Source of the DNA: Banduia mediterranea
GTDB lineage: Bacteria; Pseudomonadota; Gammaproteobacteria; Nevskiales; Nevskiaceae
Direction: 5' to 3'
NCBI RefSeq assembly: GCF_031846245.1
Contig: NZ_JAVRIC010000007.1
Span: 62,001-126,000, forward strand
Length of the DNA: 64,000 nucleotides
A model generated the notes under the pieces. That model did no database searches and was not told the origin of the DNA. It saw only the letters and a list, made by a program, of their open reading frames with translations. Below are positions 36,618 through 45,562 of the stretch, in pieces. The position numbers were made by a program, and so were the translations under genes. The number at the start of each line of letters is the position of its first letter. The first letter of the stretch is position 1.

Positions 36618-37460
36618 CTACTCACCCGTTTCAGCGTAGAGCTGACCGGAAAGCGCGAGTTGGATAGCGATGAGGGGGTTGTATCCACGGTTGGCCATGG
36701 TCTGCAGGTAGCTGGAGATGCGGCAATAGGCTTGGGCGTACGCCCGGTTGCGGAAGCAACCGGAGACTTTCCGCTTGACCTTGCTCATGCGCAGCTCACG
36801 CTCGGCACGATTGTTGGTAAACGCGACATGAGACTCTTTGGCAAACAGCAGGACGGCGCTCTCATGGTCGCTCAGTCGTTCCCACAGCTTGTGGGCATCT
36901 GATTTGGCGATTCGGCCGCGCTTGCCGTTCTGCCGTGGGGGAATCGGCGGGAGTTCCTTGTCGCCCCGGGTCAGGATGTTGCGGTAGAGTTTCGGGAGTT
37001 TCGCGTATTCACGGCCGTTGAGCTTTTTCCGTTTGCGCCTGGAGACCACCGCGCAGGTCTGTTGCAGCAGGCGCTTGAGGTTTCTCGCCCAGGCGTAGCC
37101 GTCGGCGTCGGCGTCGGCGATGAAGGTGAGCTCCCGCAAGAGGTGCGCGCCGCACAGCCTGTGCCCGCAGTGGTCGTACGAGAAGTAGGAGGCCCAGCAG
37201 TCGTGGATCATGGCGCCGCCGTAGCACGGGATGACACCGATGTCCGCCATCGCTTCGAGCCCACGCTTGGGGTGCAGGAACTTCAAGACGTACTTGAGGA
37301 GCGTGCCCCGGAGATCGCGAGGCCAATCAGGGTCTGCTCGAGTTCGTGCTCGTCTTGGCGGTGTGCTTCTCCAGGAACACGGCCATCAGGAGCTTCAGGA
37401 GCATCAGCAGTGCCTCCACCAGGGCGCGGCCGCCGAGGTGGGTCTCTATGATGGCCGGCT
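36618..37460 (-). pseudogene. IS66-family transposase remnant (internal deletion and frameshift)
   Basis: The 222-codon frame 36618-37286 is the C-terminal part of an IS66 transposase (TnpC): HPKRGLEAMADIGVIP, the catalytic-Asp region MIHDCWASYFSY, CGAHLLREL, and the catalytic Glu in NNRAERELRMSKVK. A second frame further upstream (about 37330-37460) encodes the usual IS66 N-terminus, LVEALLMLLKLLMAVFLEK then HTAKTSTNSS, and stops. The zinc-finger region and first catalytic segment between them are missing. No intact tnpA/tnpB or clear terminal repeats are seen, so the element is dead. Confidence 0.85.
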
Positions 37461-37545
37461 CGGTAAGCCAAGGAACCCACAGTGTCAATTGTGTCCAGAG
37501 GTCAGCTGACCGACGGCGGTGATCTGGGGCCAGCGCGGCGCGGGG

Positions 37546-37881
37546 TCAGGCTTGGGTGGCGATGAAGCCGTACTGAGTCAGGGCCTTGATCCAACGGGGC
37601 GCGTTGCGTTTGACGCTGCGGGCTTGGTAATCGACGACGGTGTTTCAGTACGGCTGGTTGCGGCTGAGCATGTAGAAGACGGTTCGCAAAAGCTTGTGGG
37701 CCATCAGTTCTCTGAGCACGAAGACATGGCTGGCCGTCAGCTCGCCTTGCACGGCATCGAACAGCGTCTCGCGGGTGGCCTTGAGCCGCCGACTGCCCGT
37801 GGACGTCACTGACCGACCACGCCCAGGCGGATGCCGAACCGAAAAAGCCTGATGGCGATCAATCGCTGTCGGCCGGTTCAA
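37546..37881 (-). pseudogene. IS110-like transposase remnant with in-frame stop
   Basis: The frame encodes SRRLKATRETLFDAVQGEL plus HVFVLRELMAH, like the middle of an IS110 transposase. It then jumps straight to a C-terminal block KLLRTVFYMLSRNQPY, an in-frame TGA (37645-37647), and continues NTVVDYQARSVKRNAPRWI to a second stop at 37546. The order matches the end of IS110 proteins, with an internal deletion plus a nonsense codon where the family usually has a coding residue. Family call is moderate. Confidence 0.55.
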
Positions 37882-38040
37882 CGTGCGCTCTCGAAGGAAG
37901 TAATCTGGGGGGCGAGTCGGTCCGGTGGGTCACGTTAGAGTGCGGGGTCATTGCCGCCAAAAATTTGCGCGACCTTCTTCCTCCATCTCCCGCCCTACTG
38001 TCTCTTTCTTCCTCGGGGGCAGCGCACGTCGCAATCATCG

Positions 38041-38119
38041 TTAGCGTGAATCACGCGCGGCGTGATGCCGAACGACCCTCGCCCTCTCGCGGGAGAGGCG
38101 CTCGCGGCATGGCCGTTAG
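38041..38119 (-). repeat. Dispersed intergenic repeat, copy C (short form, inverted)
   Basis: 79-bp inverted copy of the element at 5.9 and 35.8 kb. Read on the minus strand it has CTAACGGCCATGCCGCGAGC, then directly CCTCTCCCGCGAGAGGG, then GGCATCACGCCGCGCGTGA and TTCACGCTAA. The internal segment carrying the second GGCATGGCCGTT arm is absent. It precedes the stop of a DUF4124 gene. Confidence 0.8.
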
Positions 38120-38137
38120 TACCGGCCGAACACCGGA

Positions 38138-38584
38138 CTATGGCGCGACCATGAAGTCCGGTGGCTCCGGCGCGGCCCAAAGCACTTCTGCGGCGTCTTC
38201 GGCGCAGTAACGCCGCGCCGCCTCGGCTGCCTCCTGGATCAAAGCCTGGCGCTCCTCGGGCGCCATCGGGTCCGGCCGTCCGCTCGGGTCGCGCCCGGAA
38301 ACCTGTGTCGCGCTTCGGTAGGCCGCGACCCGCTCCTGACGTAGACCACACTCCGCCCGGACTTTCTCCGCGAACTCGCGTGGCACGACCGACAGCGATC
38401 GGGGCGCGATCTGGCGCGATTCGATGTAGTGACGATCAAGGCGCAGGGCCGGGCCCGGCGCACGATCCGCGTAGTGCACGACACCGTTCGCGTCCGTCCA
38501 CTTGTAGACGCCGGCCGCAAGAGACAGAGACGTGGACGTCAGCATCGGCAGTAAGCACACGCAGATGCGAACGACCGGTTTCAT
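38138..38584 (-). CDS. DUF4124 domain-containing secreted protein
   Basis: 148 residues: signal peptide (1-24, ending LSLAAG), then DUF4124 motif YKWTDANGVVHYADRAP (about 27-43), then a charged helical tail. Unknown function. Its ATG overlaps the stop of another DUF4124 gene by 4 bp, so the two are coupled. Confidence 0.82.
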   Translation of the reverse strand: MKPVVRICVCLLPMLTSTSLSLAAGVYKWTDANGVVHYADRAPGPALRLDRHYIESRQIAPRSLSVVPREFAEKVRAECGLRQERVAAYRSATQVSGRDPSGRPDPMAPEERQALIQEAAEAARRYCAEDAAEVLWAAPEPPDFMVAP

Positions 38585-38940
38585 TGACTGTCGGCGCCGC
38601 AAGTGTCTCGAACCCGGGCCTGCGTCCGTTCGAGCAGCTGCGCATGCTGAACCGCGTCGAGCGTTCGGCGCTGGCCCAGGGCGTCTTCCTCGATGATGCT
38701 TTCGGCGTCCCGATACTGCTGCAGGCGCTGCCTTGCCGCCTCGCAATCCGCCGACGCTGACGGGGCCTGCGTGTCGGAAGCAGGCATCGCCCGGTCGGGA
38801 ATTTGGGCAGCGCCCGGCGCCGGCTGGTCGCCAAAGTGCGCGCGTCCCTGGGCGTCAACCCAGCGATAAATCGTCGCACCGCTGACTGCAGTTGGTGCAG
38901 CCAGACAGAGGCTCAACAGGAATACGATTTCGCGCAGCAT
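38581..38940 (-). CDS. DUF4124 domain-containing secreted protein
   Basis: 119 residues: signal peptide (1-22), DUF4124 motif YRWVDAQGRAHFGDQPAPGA (about 25-44), then a Cys-containing helical region (ADCEAARQRLQQYRD) ending with CGADSQ. Two cysteines in the mature part could form a disulfide. Function unknown. Overlaps the next DUF4124 gene; an NlpC/P60 lipoprotein gene lies upstream. Confidence 0.82.
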   Translation of the reverse strand: MLREIVFLLSLCLAAPTAVSGATIYRWVDAQGRAHFGDQPAPGAAQIPDRAMPASDTQAPSASADCEAARQRLQQYRDAESIIEEDALGQRRTLDAVQHAQLLERTQARVRDTCGADSQ

Positions 38941-39032
38941 TGGCGCCCTCCCGCGACCAGCGCTCAGTGTATTGTGCGGCTGACGGCGCGCACAAACGGC
39001 GTTCGCCCTGGGCGGCTGCCTGAACGCAGGGC

Positions 39033-39527
39033 TCAGGGGGCCACGGCCACCGCAGCCTCGAACCGACGCATCCACCAGGGCACGTCAATGTGAATCACCT
39101 CGACTTCGCCCGTGCCCGAAGGCGCGTGAATCGCACGACCGCCGCCGAGCCACATCACCACATGGACACCGTTTGCCTGATTTCCGGGAAAGCGAAAAAA
39201 CAGCAAATCGCCGGGACGCACATCCTCTGAGTCAATTTCCAGGCCACTGTGCATCTGATCGCGCGCCGAACGTGGCAAACTCAGACCCGCCGCCCGGTAA
39301 CTGAAATGCACCAGCCCGCTGCAGTCGAATCCCGCAGAATCGGCACCGCCATAGCGATAGGGTCGGCCCAGCTGACCCAATGCGGCATCGAGCGCACGCT
39401 CGCGTGTTCCTGAGTCACCCTGTTGCGGACGCAAGGGCTCACTGCCGCAGCCCGACAGAATCAACGCGGCCCAGCACAGCAGTAGCCAGCAGGGGCGCAG
39501 CAGAATCATGCCGTCGGGGCGCCGCAT
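39033..39527 (-). CDS. NlpC/P60 family lipoprotein peptidase
   Basis: Outer- or inner-membrane lipoprotein expected to cleave peptidoglycan stem peptides. 164 residues: signal with lipobox LSGC (Cys27), and an NlpC/P60 domain with catalytic Cys69 in GFDCSGLVHF, His122 in GVHVVMW and a downstream His134 (RAIHAPSG). Similar in size to Spr/MepS-type endopeptidases. The ATG at 39527 is used; an ATG at 39509 is possible. Confidence 0.9.
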   Translation of the reverse strand: MRRPDGMILLRPCWLLLCWAALILSGCGSEPLRPQQGDSGTRERALDAALGQLGRPYRYGGADSAGFDCSGLVHFSYRAAGLSLPRSARDQMHSGLEIDSEDVRPGDLLFFRFPGNQANGVHVVMWLGGGRAIHAPSGTGEVEVIHIDVPWWMRRFEAAVAVAP

Positions 39528-39600
39528 TTCAGAATAATCCGCGGAGTCTCACTGGGTAGAGGTCGTGCGTGCCGAATCCACGGCAGCGGCCGACAAGTGT

Positions 39601-39939
39601 TCAGACCGCGTCGGGACCTCGTTCTCCGGTACGAATGCGCGTGGCCTGCCCGAGATCGTAGACGAAGATCTTGCCATCGCCGATTTCTCCGGTGCGCGCA
39701 GCCTGGGTAATCGCCTCCGTCGCCGGCTCGACCATGTCCGGCTCCAGCGCGAGTTCGATCTTGATCTTGGGCAGCAGGTCAACGACATACTCAGCACCGC
39801 GATACAGCTCGGTGTGCCCCTTCTGCCGCCCGAACCCACGAACCTCGGTCACCGTCATGCCCTGCACGCCGATATCCGACAGCGCTTCGCGCACTGCGTC
39901 GAGCCGGAACGGCTTAATGATCGCAATCAGCATTTTCAT
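39601..39939 (-). CDS. glnB: P-II nitrogen regulatory protein (second copy)
   Basis: 112-residue trimeric signal protein that reports 2-oxoglutarate and ATP/ADP and acts on NtrB, GlnE and AmtB. Starts MKMLIAIIKPF; T-loop [17 protein letters not shown] holds the uridylylation site Tyr51; the C-terminal GDGKIFVYDLGQATRIRTGE block is present. GGG upstream supports the ATG at 39939. It follows amtB but a terminator lies between, so it probably has its own promoter. glnB versus glnK cannot be settled from sequence; the symbol is tentative. Confidence 0.9.
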   Translation of the reverse strand: MKMLIAIIKPFRLDAVREALSDIGVQGMTVTEVRGFGRQKGHTELYRGAEYVVDLLPKIKIELALEPDMVEPATEAITQAARTGEIGDGKIFVYDLGQATRIRTGERGPDAV

Positions 39940-40019
39940 CGGCACTACCCTTCTGTTGTTCCTGGAACCCGATCCAGGTTCCGATCAATGTAGAGGGCAG
40001 TGTAGACGGCGCCTCGCGC

Positions 40020-40052
40020 AAAAAGAAAGGCGGGCGCATTGCTGCGCCCGCC
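40020..40052 (-). terminator. Rho-independent terminator after amtB
   Basis: On the minus strand a 10-bp perfect stem GGCGGGCGCA/TGCGCCCGCC with a 4-nt loop is followed by TTTCTTTTT. It lies 24 bp after the amtB stop, between amtB and the second P-II gene. Confidence 0.9.
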
Positions 40053-40075
40053 CGGTTTGCCGCAAGACCGAGGGC

Positions 40076-41518
40076 TTACTCCCGCTTGAATTCCGGATAG
40101 GCCTCGAGGCCACATTCGGAAAGGTCCGTACCCATGAGTTCTTCTTCTTCGCTGACGCGCAGACCGAGGATCATCTTGAGGACGAACCAGACGATCAGGC
40201 TGGTGATGAACACCCACAGGAAGATGCTGACCAGACCCAGAAGCTGGGCGCCGAAGCTCGCACCCTCGTTGGTGATCGGCACCGCCATCAGACCCCACAT
40301 GCCAACCACGCCGTGGACCGAGATGGCACCAACCGGATCGTCGATCTTGAGCTTGTCGAGACCGATGATCGAGAACACCACGATGATGCCGCCCACGGCC
40401 CCGATCAGCGTGCCGGCGACCGGAGTCGGGGCCAGCGGTTCGGCGGTGATGGCGACCAGGCCCGCGAGTGCGCCGTTGAGCGCCATCGTGAGATCGGCCT
40501 TGCCGAACACCAGACGTGCCACCACCAGCGCGGCGATGGTACCGCCGGCCGCCGCCATGTTGGTGTTCACGAAGACGCGTGCCACTGCATTGGCCTCGTC
40601 GATGTTCGACACCACCAGTTCGGAACCACCGTTGAAGCCGAACCAACCCAGCCACAGGATGAACGTACCCAGGGTGGCCATCGGCATGTTCGCACCCGGA
40701 ATCGGGTTGATCTTGCCGTCTGCGCCATACTTGCCGAGACGCGGACCGAGCAACAGTACGCCCGCCAGTGCCGCAGAAGCGCCGCACAGATGCACGATGC
40801 CGGAACCTGCGAAGTCGTTGAAGCCGGCGGCGTCGAGGAAGCCGCCGCCCCACTTCCAGAAGCCCTGAACCGGGTAGATGAAGCCGGTCATGAAGACGGC
40901 GAAGGCGAAGAACACCCACAGCTTCATGCGCTCGGCAACCGCACCGGAGACGATCGACATCGCGGTCGCAACGAACACGACCTGGAAAAAGAAATCGGAC
41001 AGGCCGGAGTAGTAGGTATCACCACCACTGGCCAGCACGTCTTCGACGGAGTTGTCACCACCGCCCAGCAAACCGCCGAAGCCGGGGAAGTACGGGCTCA
41101 TCGCATCACCCGGATACATGATGTTGTAGCCCATCAACATGTACATGACGCAGGCCACGGCGTACAGGCCGATGTTCTTGGTCAGGATTTCGGCCGTGTT
41201 CTTGGCACGGACCAGACCCGATTCAAGCATCGCGAAGCCGGCCGCCATCCACATGACGAAGGCGCCCATCACCAGGAAGTAGAACGTATCCAGCGCATAC
41301 GCGAGCTGGACCGTCGCATTTTCGGCATCGGACATTTCCGCCGGAGCCTCTTCCTCGGCCATCGCCGGTGCCTCGCCCATGGTTGACTCGGGCGCCATTT
41401 CCTCGGCCAATTCCATCGTTTCCGGCGCTTCCGGCGCCATCTCATCCTGCGCCATCGCGAACCCGCTGAAGCCCAACATCATGGCCGCGAGCAATGACAT
41501 CAAACGCATCGTTTTCAT
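40076..41518 (-). CDS. amtB: Ammonium transporter AmtB
   Basis: Inner-membrane ammonium channel. 480 residues: signal peptide (about 1-23), an unusual Glu/Ala/Pro/Met-rich stretch (about 24-65), then the 11-helix Amt core with MLESGLVRAKN, the GAVAERMKLW region, GSGIVHLCG with a pore histidine, NTNMAAAGG and SVHGVVGMWG with the second pore histidine. C-terminal tail is cytoplasmic. It lies between two P-II genes; the upstream one probably shares its promoter. P-II binding would gate the channel when nitrogen is plentiful. Confidence 0.95.
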   Translation of the reverse strand: MKTMRLMSLLAAMMLGFSGFAMAQDEMAPEAPETMELAEEMAPESTMGEAPAMAEEEAPAEMSDAENATVQLAYALDTFYFLVMGAFVMWMAAGFAMLESGLVRAKNTAEILTKNIGLYAVACVMYMLMGYNIMYPGDAMSPYFPGFGGLLGGGDNSVEDVLASGGDTYYSGLSDFFFQVVFVATAMSIVSGAVAERMKLWVFFAFAVFMTGFIYPVQGFWKWGGGFLDAAGFNDFAGSGIVHLCGASAALAGVLLLGPRLGKYGADGKINPIPGANMPMATLGTFILWLGWFGFNGGSELVVSNIDEANAVARVFVNTNMAAAGGTIAALVVARLVFGKADLTMALNGALAGLVAITAEPLAPTPVAGTLIGAVGGIIVVFSIIGLDKLKIDDPVGAISVHGVVGMWGLMAVPITNEGASFGAQLLGLVSIFLWVFITSLIVWFVLKMILGLRVSEEEELMGTDLSECGLEAYPEFKRE

Positions 41519-41537
41519 GCTTTTGTCCCCCTGATTT

Positions 41538-41964
<427 letters not shown>

Positions 41965-41990
41965 GCATGCGTTCCGAAATGGAATTTCCC

Positions 41991-42005
41991 GCACCATCCT
42001 GGTGC
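41991..42005. promoter_or_regulatory. NtrC-type site upstream of glnK
   Basis: GCACCATCCTGGTGC is a perfect GCACC-N5-GGTGC dyad, the core of the NtrC consensus. It sits about 30 bp upstream of the sigma-54 element, close to where an enhancer-binding protein could act. Confidence 0.75.
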
Positions 42006-42080
42006 CGATCACGGCTTGTGCTCGCGTCCAGACAGTAACTTGTCTAGGCTTGAGGCTGGATCCGATTCGGGGTGTACGCG

Positions 42081-42341
42081 ATGTCCACAAGCCGGCAACT
42101 GGAAGAGCTGGCCGCAAAATTGGCGCAGGCACTGCCACCAGGCCTCAAGGGCCTGAGGCGCGAGCTGGAGGATAATTTCCGGGCGGTGCTGCGCGCCCAC
42201 CTAGATCGGCTCGATCTGGTGTCCCGCGAACGCTTCGACGTTCAGGCGGAATTGCTGGCACGCACCCAACAGAAGTTGCAGCGTCTGGAGCAACGACTCG
42301 ACGCGTTGGAATCCCGCTCCGCCTCGAATACATCCGCCTGA
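42081..42341 (+). CDS. ubiK: Ubiquinone biosynthesis accessory factor UbiK
   Basis: 86-residue BMFP-domain protein that helps aerobic ubiquinone synthesis, acting with UbiJ and lipids. The N-terminal amphipathic helix LEELAAKLAQALPPG is followed by ELEDNFRAVLRAHLDRLDLVSRERFD and a C-terminal coiled coil (LARTQQKLQRLEQRLDALE). Length and motif order match UbiK/YqiC. The ATG at 42081 is chosen over a GTG three codons earlier. comM follows 25 bp later. Confidence 0.9.
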   Translation: MSTSRQLEELAAKLAQALPPGLKGLRRELEDNFRAVLRAHLDRLDLVSRERFDVQAELLARTQQKLQRLEQRLDALESRSASNTSA

Positions 42342-42366
42342 AGCGGCGCGGGTTCCTGAGCCGTTC

Positions 42367-43878
42367 ATGTCCCAGCACAGCCTCGCAACCGTCCACTCGC
42401 GGGCGCAGAACGGCTTGCAGGCGGACCCGGTCACGGTGGAAGTGCATCTCGCGCCCGGTCTGCCAGGACTGTCGATCGTCGGCCTGCCCGAGGCCGCTGT
42501 TCGTGAGTCCAAAGACCGTGTACGCGCCGCCATACAGAATTGTGGCTACGAGTTCCCGGCGCGCCGCATCACGATCAATCTGGCGCCGGCGGACCTACCC
42601 AAGGAAGGCGGACGCTTTGATCTTGCAATCGCCCTCGGCATCCTCGCCGCTTCGCGGCAGATACCACACGAATCGCTGAGCGACATCGAGGTACTGGGCG
42701 AACTGCGTCTGTCCGGCGCGATCGCGCCGATCCGTGGCGCCTTGCCCGCTGCAATCAAGGCCGCGGACGCCGGGCGACGCCTGCTGCTGCCACTCGATAA
42801 TCTCGGCGAGGCCACGCTCGCCCCCGCCGCCGAGGCGATCGCCGCCGAACGTCTCGGCGATCTATGCGAGCAATTGCAGCGCGGCCCGCTCGCCAGCAGC
42901 GAGCCACCCACGCTTGAGCCGACACCGTTCGCACAGGCCGATATCGCCGACGTGCGCGGGCAACATCAGGCCAAGCGCGCGCTCGAAATCGCTGCCGCAG
43001 GTGGACATTCCCTGCTCATGGTCGGACCACCCGGCAGCGGCAAATCCATGCTGGCACAGCGCCTGCCAGCCCTGCTGCCACCGCCGGACGCTGCCGAATC
43101 TCTGGAAATCGCCAGTGTTGCGTCCATTTCACGAGAAGGCTTTGACGTGTCCCGCTGGGGCCAACGCCCCTACCGCGCGCCGCACCACACCGCTTCGGCC
43201 GTGGCTCTGGTCGGCGGCGGCAGCGACCCGCGTCCCGGCGAGATCACGCTGGCGCATGGTGGCGTGCTGTTTCTCGACGAGCTTCCGGAATTTCAACGAC
43301 AGGTGCTGGAAGCGCTGCGCGAGCCATTGGAAACGGGACAGGTCACGATTTCGCGCGCCGGACGGCAGGCCGATTTTCCGGCCCGGTTTCAGTTCGTGGC
43401 GGCGATGAACCCCTGCCCCTGCGGCTGGAGCGGTGATCGCGAACGCGAATGCCGCTGCTCGCCGGACCGCATTCATCGTTATCGGGACCGGATCTCGGGG
43501 CCGCTGCTGGACCGTATCGACCTGCACATCGAGGTGCCCCGGCTGCCGGCCGCGGAACTCAGTGGACCGTCCAATGCATCGGCCACTGAAACCACGACTG
43601 AGGTTCGAGCCCGCGTCATCCGCGCCCGCGAACAGCAGTTGCGGCGATCGGCCCGACCCAATGCCGCGTTACTGCCAAACGAACTGGACAGCCTGGTTGA
43701 ACTGAGCGAAATGGCACGATCCATATTGGTGCAGTACGCGTCCAAAATGGTGCTTTCGGCGCGCGCCATGCACCGCGCCGTTCGTGTCGCGCGTACCATT
43801 GCGGACCTTGGCGACAGCGCTCAGATTCGGCCGGCGGACATGGCAGAAGCGCTGCGTTATCGCGCGCTGTCCGCTTAA
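42367..43878 (+). CDS. comM: ComM/YifB family AAA+ Mg-chelatase-like helicase
   Basis: 503-residue AAA+ ATPase; ComM is a hexameric branch-migration helicase that aids recombination during natural transformation. The N-terminal Lon-like domain (GLPEAAVRESKDRVRAA, NLAPADLPKEGGRFDLAIALG), Walker A GPPGSGKS (near residue 220), Walker B LFLDELPEF and the CPCG...CRCS zinc-like cysteines (NPCPCGWSGDRERECRCS) are present. Normal length. Convergent with the torF gene, with a shared terminator. Confidence 0.95.
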   Translation: MSQHSLATVHSRAQNGLQADPVTVEVHLAPGLPGLSIVGLPEAAVRESKDRVRAAIQNCGYEFPARRITINLAPADLPKEGGRFDLAIALGILAASRQIPHESLSDIEVLGELRLSGAIAPIRGALPAAIKAADAGRRLLLPLDNLGEATLAPAAEAIAAERLGDLCEQLQRGPLASSEPPTLEPTPFAQADIADVRGQHQAKRALEIAAAGGHSLLMVGPPGSGKSMLAQRLPALLPPPDAAESLEIASVASISREGFDVSRWGQRPYRAPHHTASAVALVGGGSDPRPGEITLAHGGVLFLDELPEFQRQVLEALREPLETGQVTISRAGRQADFPARFQFVAAMNPCPCGWSGDRERECRCSPDRIHRYRDRISGPLLDRIDLHIEVPRLPAAELSGPSNASATETTTEVRARVIRAREQQLRRSARPNAALLPNELDSLVELSEMARSILVQYASKMVLSARAMHRAVRVARTIADLGDSAQIRPADMAEALRYRALSA

Positions 43879-43897
43879 GCACGGCATGCATGGCTCC

Positions 43898-43931
43898 AAA
43901 AAAAAAACCCGGCTTTCGCCGGGTTTTTTTA
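43898..43931. terminator. Bidirectional rho-independent terminator
   Basis: CCCGGC-TTTC-GCCGGG stem flanked by a run of A on the left and seven T on the right, so it works on both strands. It separates the convergent comM and porin genes. Confidence 0.92.
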
Positions 43932-43952
43932 TCGAAGCTTGTCGAACCAACC

Positions 43953-44666
43953 TTACAGATCGAATCCATAGCTCATGCCGAGGATGAACTTGGGATCGTC
44001 CTCGAAACCACTCACGTCGATATCGGTATCGATGTACTGGAAGCTGGCGCTCAGGTTGTCGTCGATTGCGACGGACAGACCGATGCTGTAGTCGATGTAG
44101 GAATCTTCCTCACCGCCGAAATAACGCTCGATCTCATCGCCCGAGTACTGGCCGACACTGGCAGTAAAGGCAAGCTTTTCGGTAATCGGCAACTCCATAC
44201 CCAGCGACAGATAGCCCGCCTCTTCCGCATCACCATCGCCCATGAAGAAGTTGGTTTCATCGCCGTAGGCATACGACAGGCTGAAGTAGCTGAACGAGAC
44301 ACCGACATAGAATTCCAGCGTGCTCAGATCCGAATCGGTTTCATCTTCTTCCGGGTACCAATAGTAGGTCGCCCCGAAATCGTAGCCCAGCTCACCCACC
44401 GAACCGCCGAAACCGACATAGAAATCCTGCTCGGTGCCACCGCCGAAGCCGATGTTCGATGCCCAGGTGCCCGCGTACAGGCCGCTGTCACCTTCCCAAT
44501 CGATACCGCCCTGAACCGCAGCATCGCCACCCTTGCCCTGCGAAAGGCCGCGGAAGCTGTAATCGCTGAAAGCACCCACGTTCCCCGACCAACCGGCAAA
44601 TGCGGTGGGGCTCGCAGCCGCCGCGCACAATGCCGCCATAGCAGCCACTCGCTTCATTTTGAACAT
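43953..44666 (-). CDS. TorF family putative outer-membrane porin
   Basis: 237-residue outer-membrane beta-barrel candidate: signal peptide (1-24, ending AFAG), then GNVGAFSDYSFRGLSQGKG, the hallmark of the TorF/TIGR02001 group, and alternating aromatic beta-strands with acidic loops ending in GMSYGFDL (terminal hydrophobic residue). GGGAGAG supports the ATG at 44666. Such genes are often near glnK-amtB, and this one lies 2 kb away; a role in uptake of nitrogen compounds is a guess. Confidence 0.85.
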   Translation of the reverse strand: MFKMKRVAAMAALCAAAASPTAFAGWSGNVGAFSDYSFRGLSQGKGGDAAVQGGIDWEGDSGLYAGTWASNIGFGGGTEQDFYVGFGGSVGELGYDFGATYYWYPEEDETDSDLSTLEFYVGVSFSYFSLSYAYGDETNFFMGDGDAEEAGYLSLGMELPITEKLAFTASVGQYSGDEIERYFGGEEDSYIDYSIGLSVAIDDNLSASFQYIDTDIDVSGFEDDPKFILGMSYGFDL

Positions 44667-44811
44667 GTAAATCTCTCCCAATCGGTTGCGCAATGATTTT
44701 CTGAACTTATGCACGGCGCGGAGGCTGCCTCCATGAATGCCCAATTCCCCCTAATCGCCGAGCACCACATTGTAGCAATTTGGATGCCAAATCGGTGCAC
44801 GCCGGAAATCC

Positions 44812-44857
44812 GGCCCAAAACAAAACGGCCGGCTCGTCTCGGACGAACCGGCCGTTT
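44812..44857 (-). terminator. Rho-independent terminator after the cytochrome c5 gene
   Basis: On the minus strand a 10-bp perfect stem AAACGGCCGG/CCGGCCGTTT with a 15-nt loop is followed by a TTTTGTTTT tract, 36 bp after the gene's stop. Confidence 0.88.
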
Positions 44858-44892
44858 CTGATTCCGCTCGCGTGAGGCGCCCCCAGAAGTGA

Positions 44893-45381
44893 CTACAGAC
44901 CGGACTGGCCGAGCATGTACTCCACCGCCTCTTGCACTTCTTCGTCGGACAGCGACGGATCACCGCCCCGTGCAGGCATCTGGTTGATACCGTTGATCGC
45001 GCCCTCGACGATGGCGTCCACGCCACCCTGGGCATCGATGCGCGCCTTCCAGGCGGCGGCCTCTCCGATTTTGGGCGCGCCGAGCACGCCCGCCTGATGG
45101 CAGGCGCCGCAGACCTTGCCGACGATTTCCTCGCCGCTCATCGGCGCGCGCGCACTCGCTTCGGTCTTCTGCATCAGCGCCGCCGGATCGGTCACGACCA
45201 TGGCGACGGGCTTGACGCGCTCTTCGAGCCGCGCCATGGCCGCCGGGTCCATGCCTTCGTTGGTCGCGGAAAAATCGACGATGGAGGCCGCGATCGCGAT
45301 GAGAAAGGCAAGGCCCACCAGAATCGCGAGAACGGTGAGGAAGGTAGCGAGGAATTTCTTGTCGTGATTGGCGTGGTCCAC
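44893..45381 (-). CDS. Membrane-anchored cytochrome c5 family protein
   Basis: 162 residues: uncleaved N-terminal helix (about 10-33, ATFLTVLAILVGLAFLIAIA) and a periplasmic monohaem class I domain with CGACH (about residues 91-95) and an axial Met in INQMPARGGDPSLSD, typical of cytochrome c5/c555. Likely passes electrons in respiration. A terminator follows. 181 bp upstream up to the CoA-transferase stop hold no clear motif. Confidence 0.9.
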   Translation of the reverse strand: MDHANHDKKFLATFLTVLAILVGLAFLIAIAASIVDFSATNEGMDPAAMARLEERVKPVAMVVTDPAALMQKTEASARAPMSGEEIVGKVCGACHQAGVLGAPKIGEAAAWKARIDAQGGVDAIVEGAINGINQMPARGGDPSLSDEEVQEAVEYMLGQSGL

Positions 45382-45562
45382 CAGCGGACTCCGGTCCCGT
45401 GAGAGAAATTAAGGCGCGCAGTATAGCCATGCCGCGCGCCGTTGGCGTGGCGATCAACAGTTCAAATCGGAATCAATCGCGTGAATTGTAGTACAGCCGC
45501 AACACTCATGCGGACGCCGTTGCCGAGGATGGCTCGAACCGGCGGTCGAAAAGCGGAACCGA

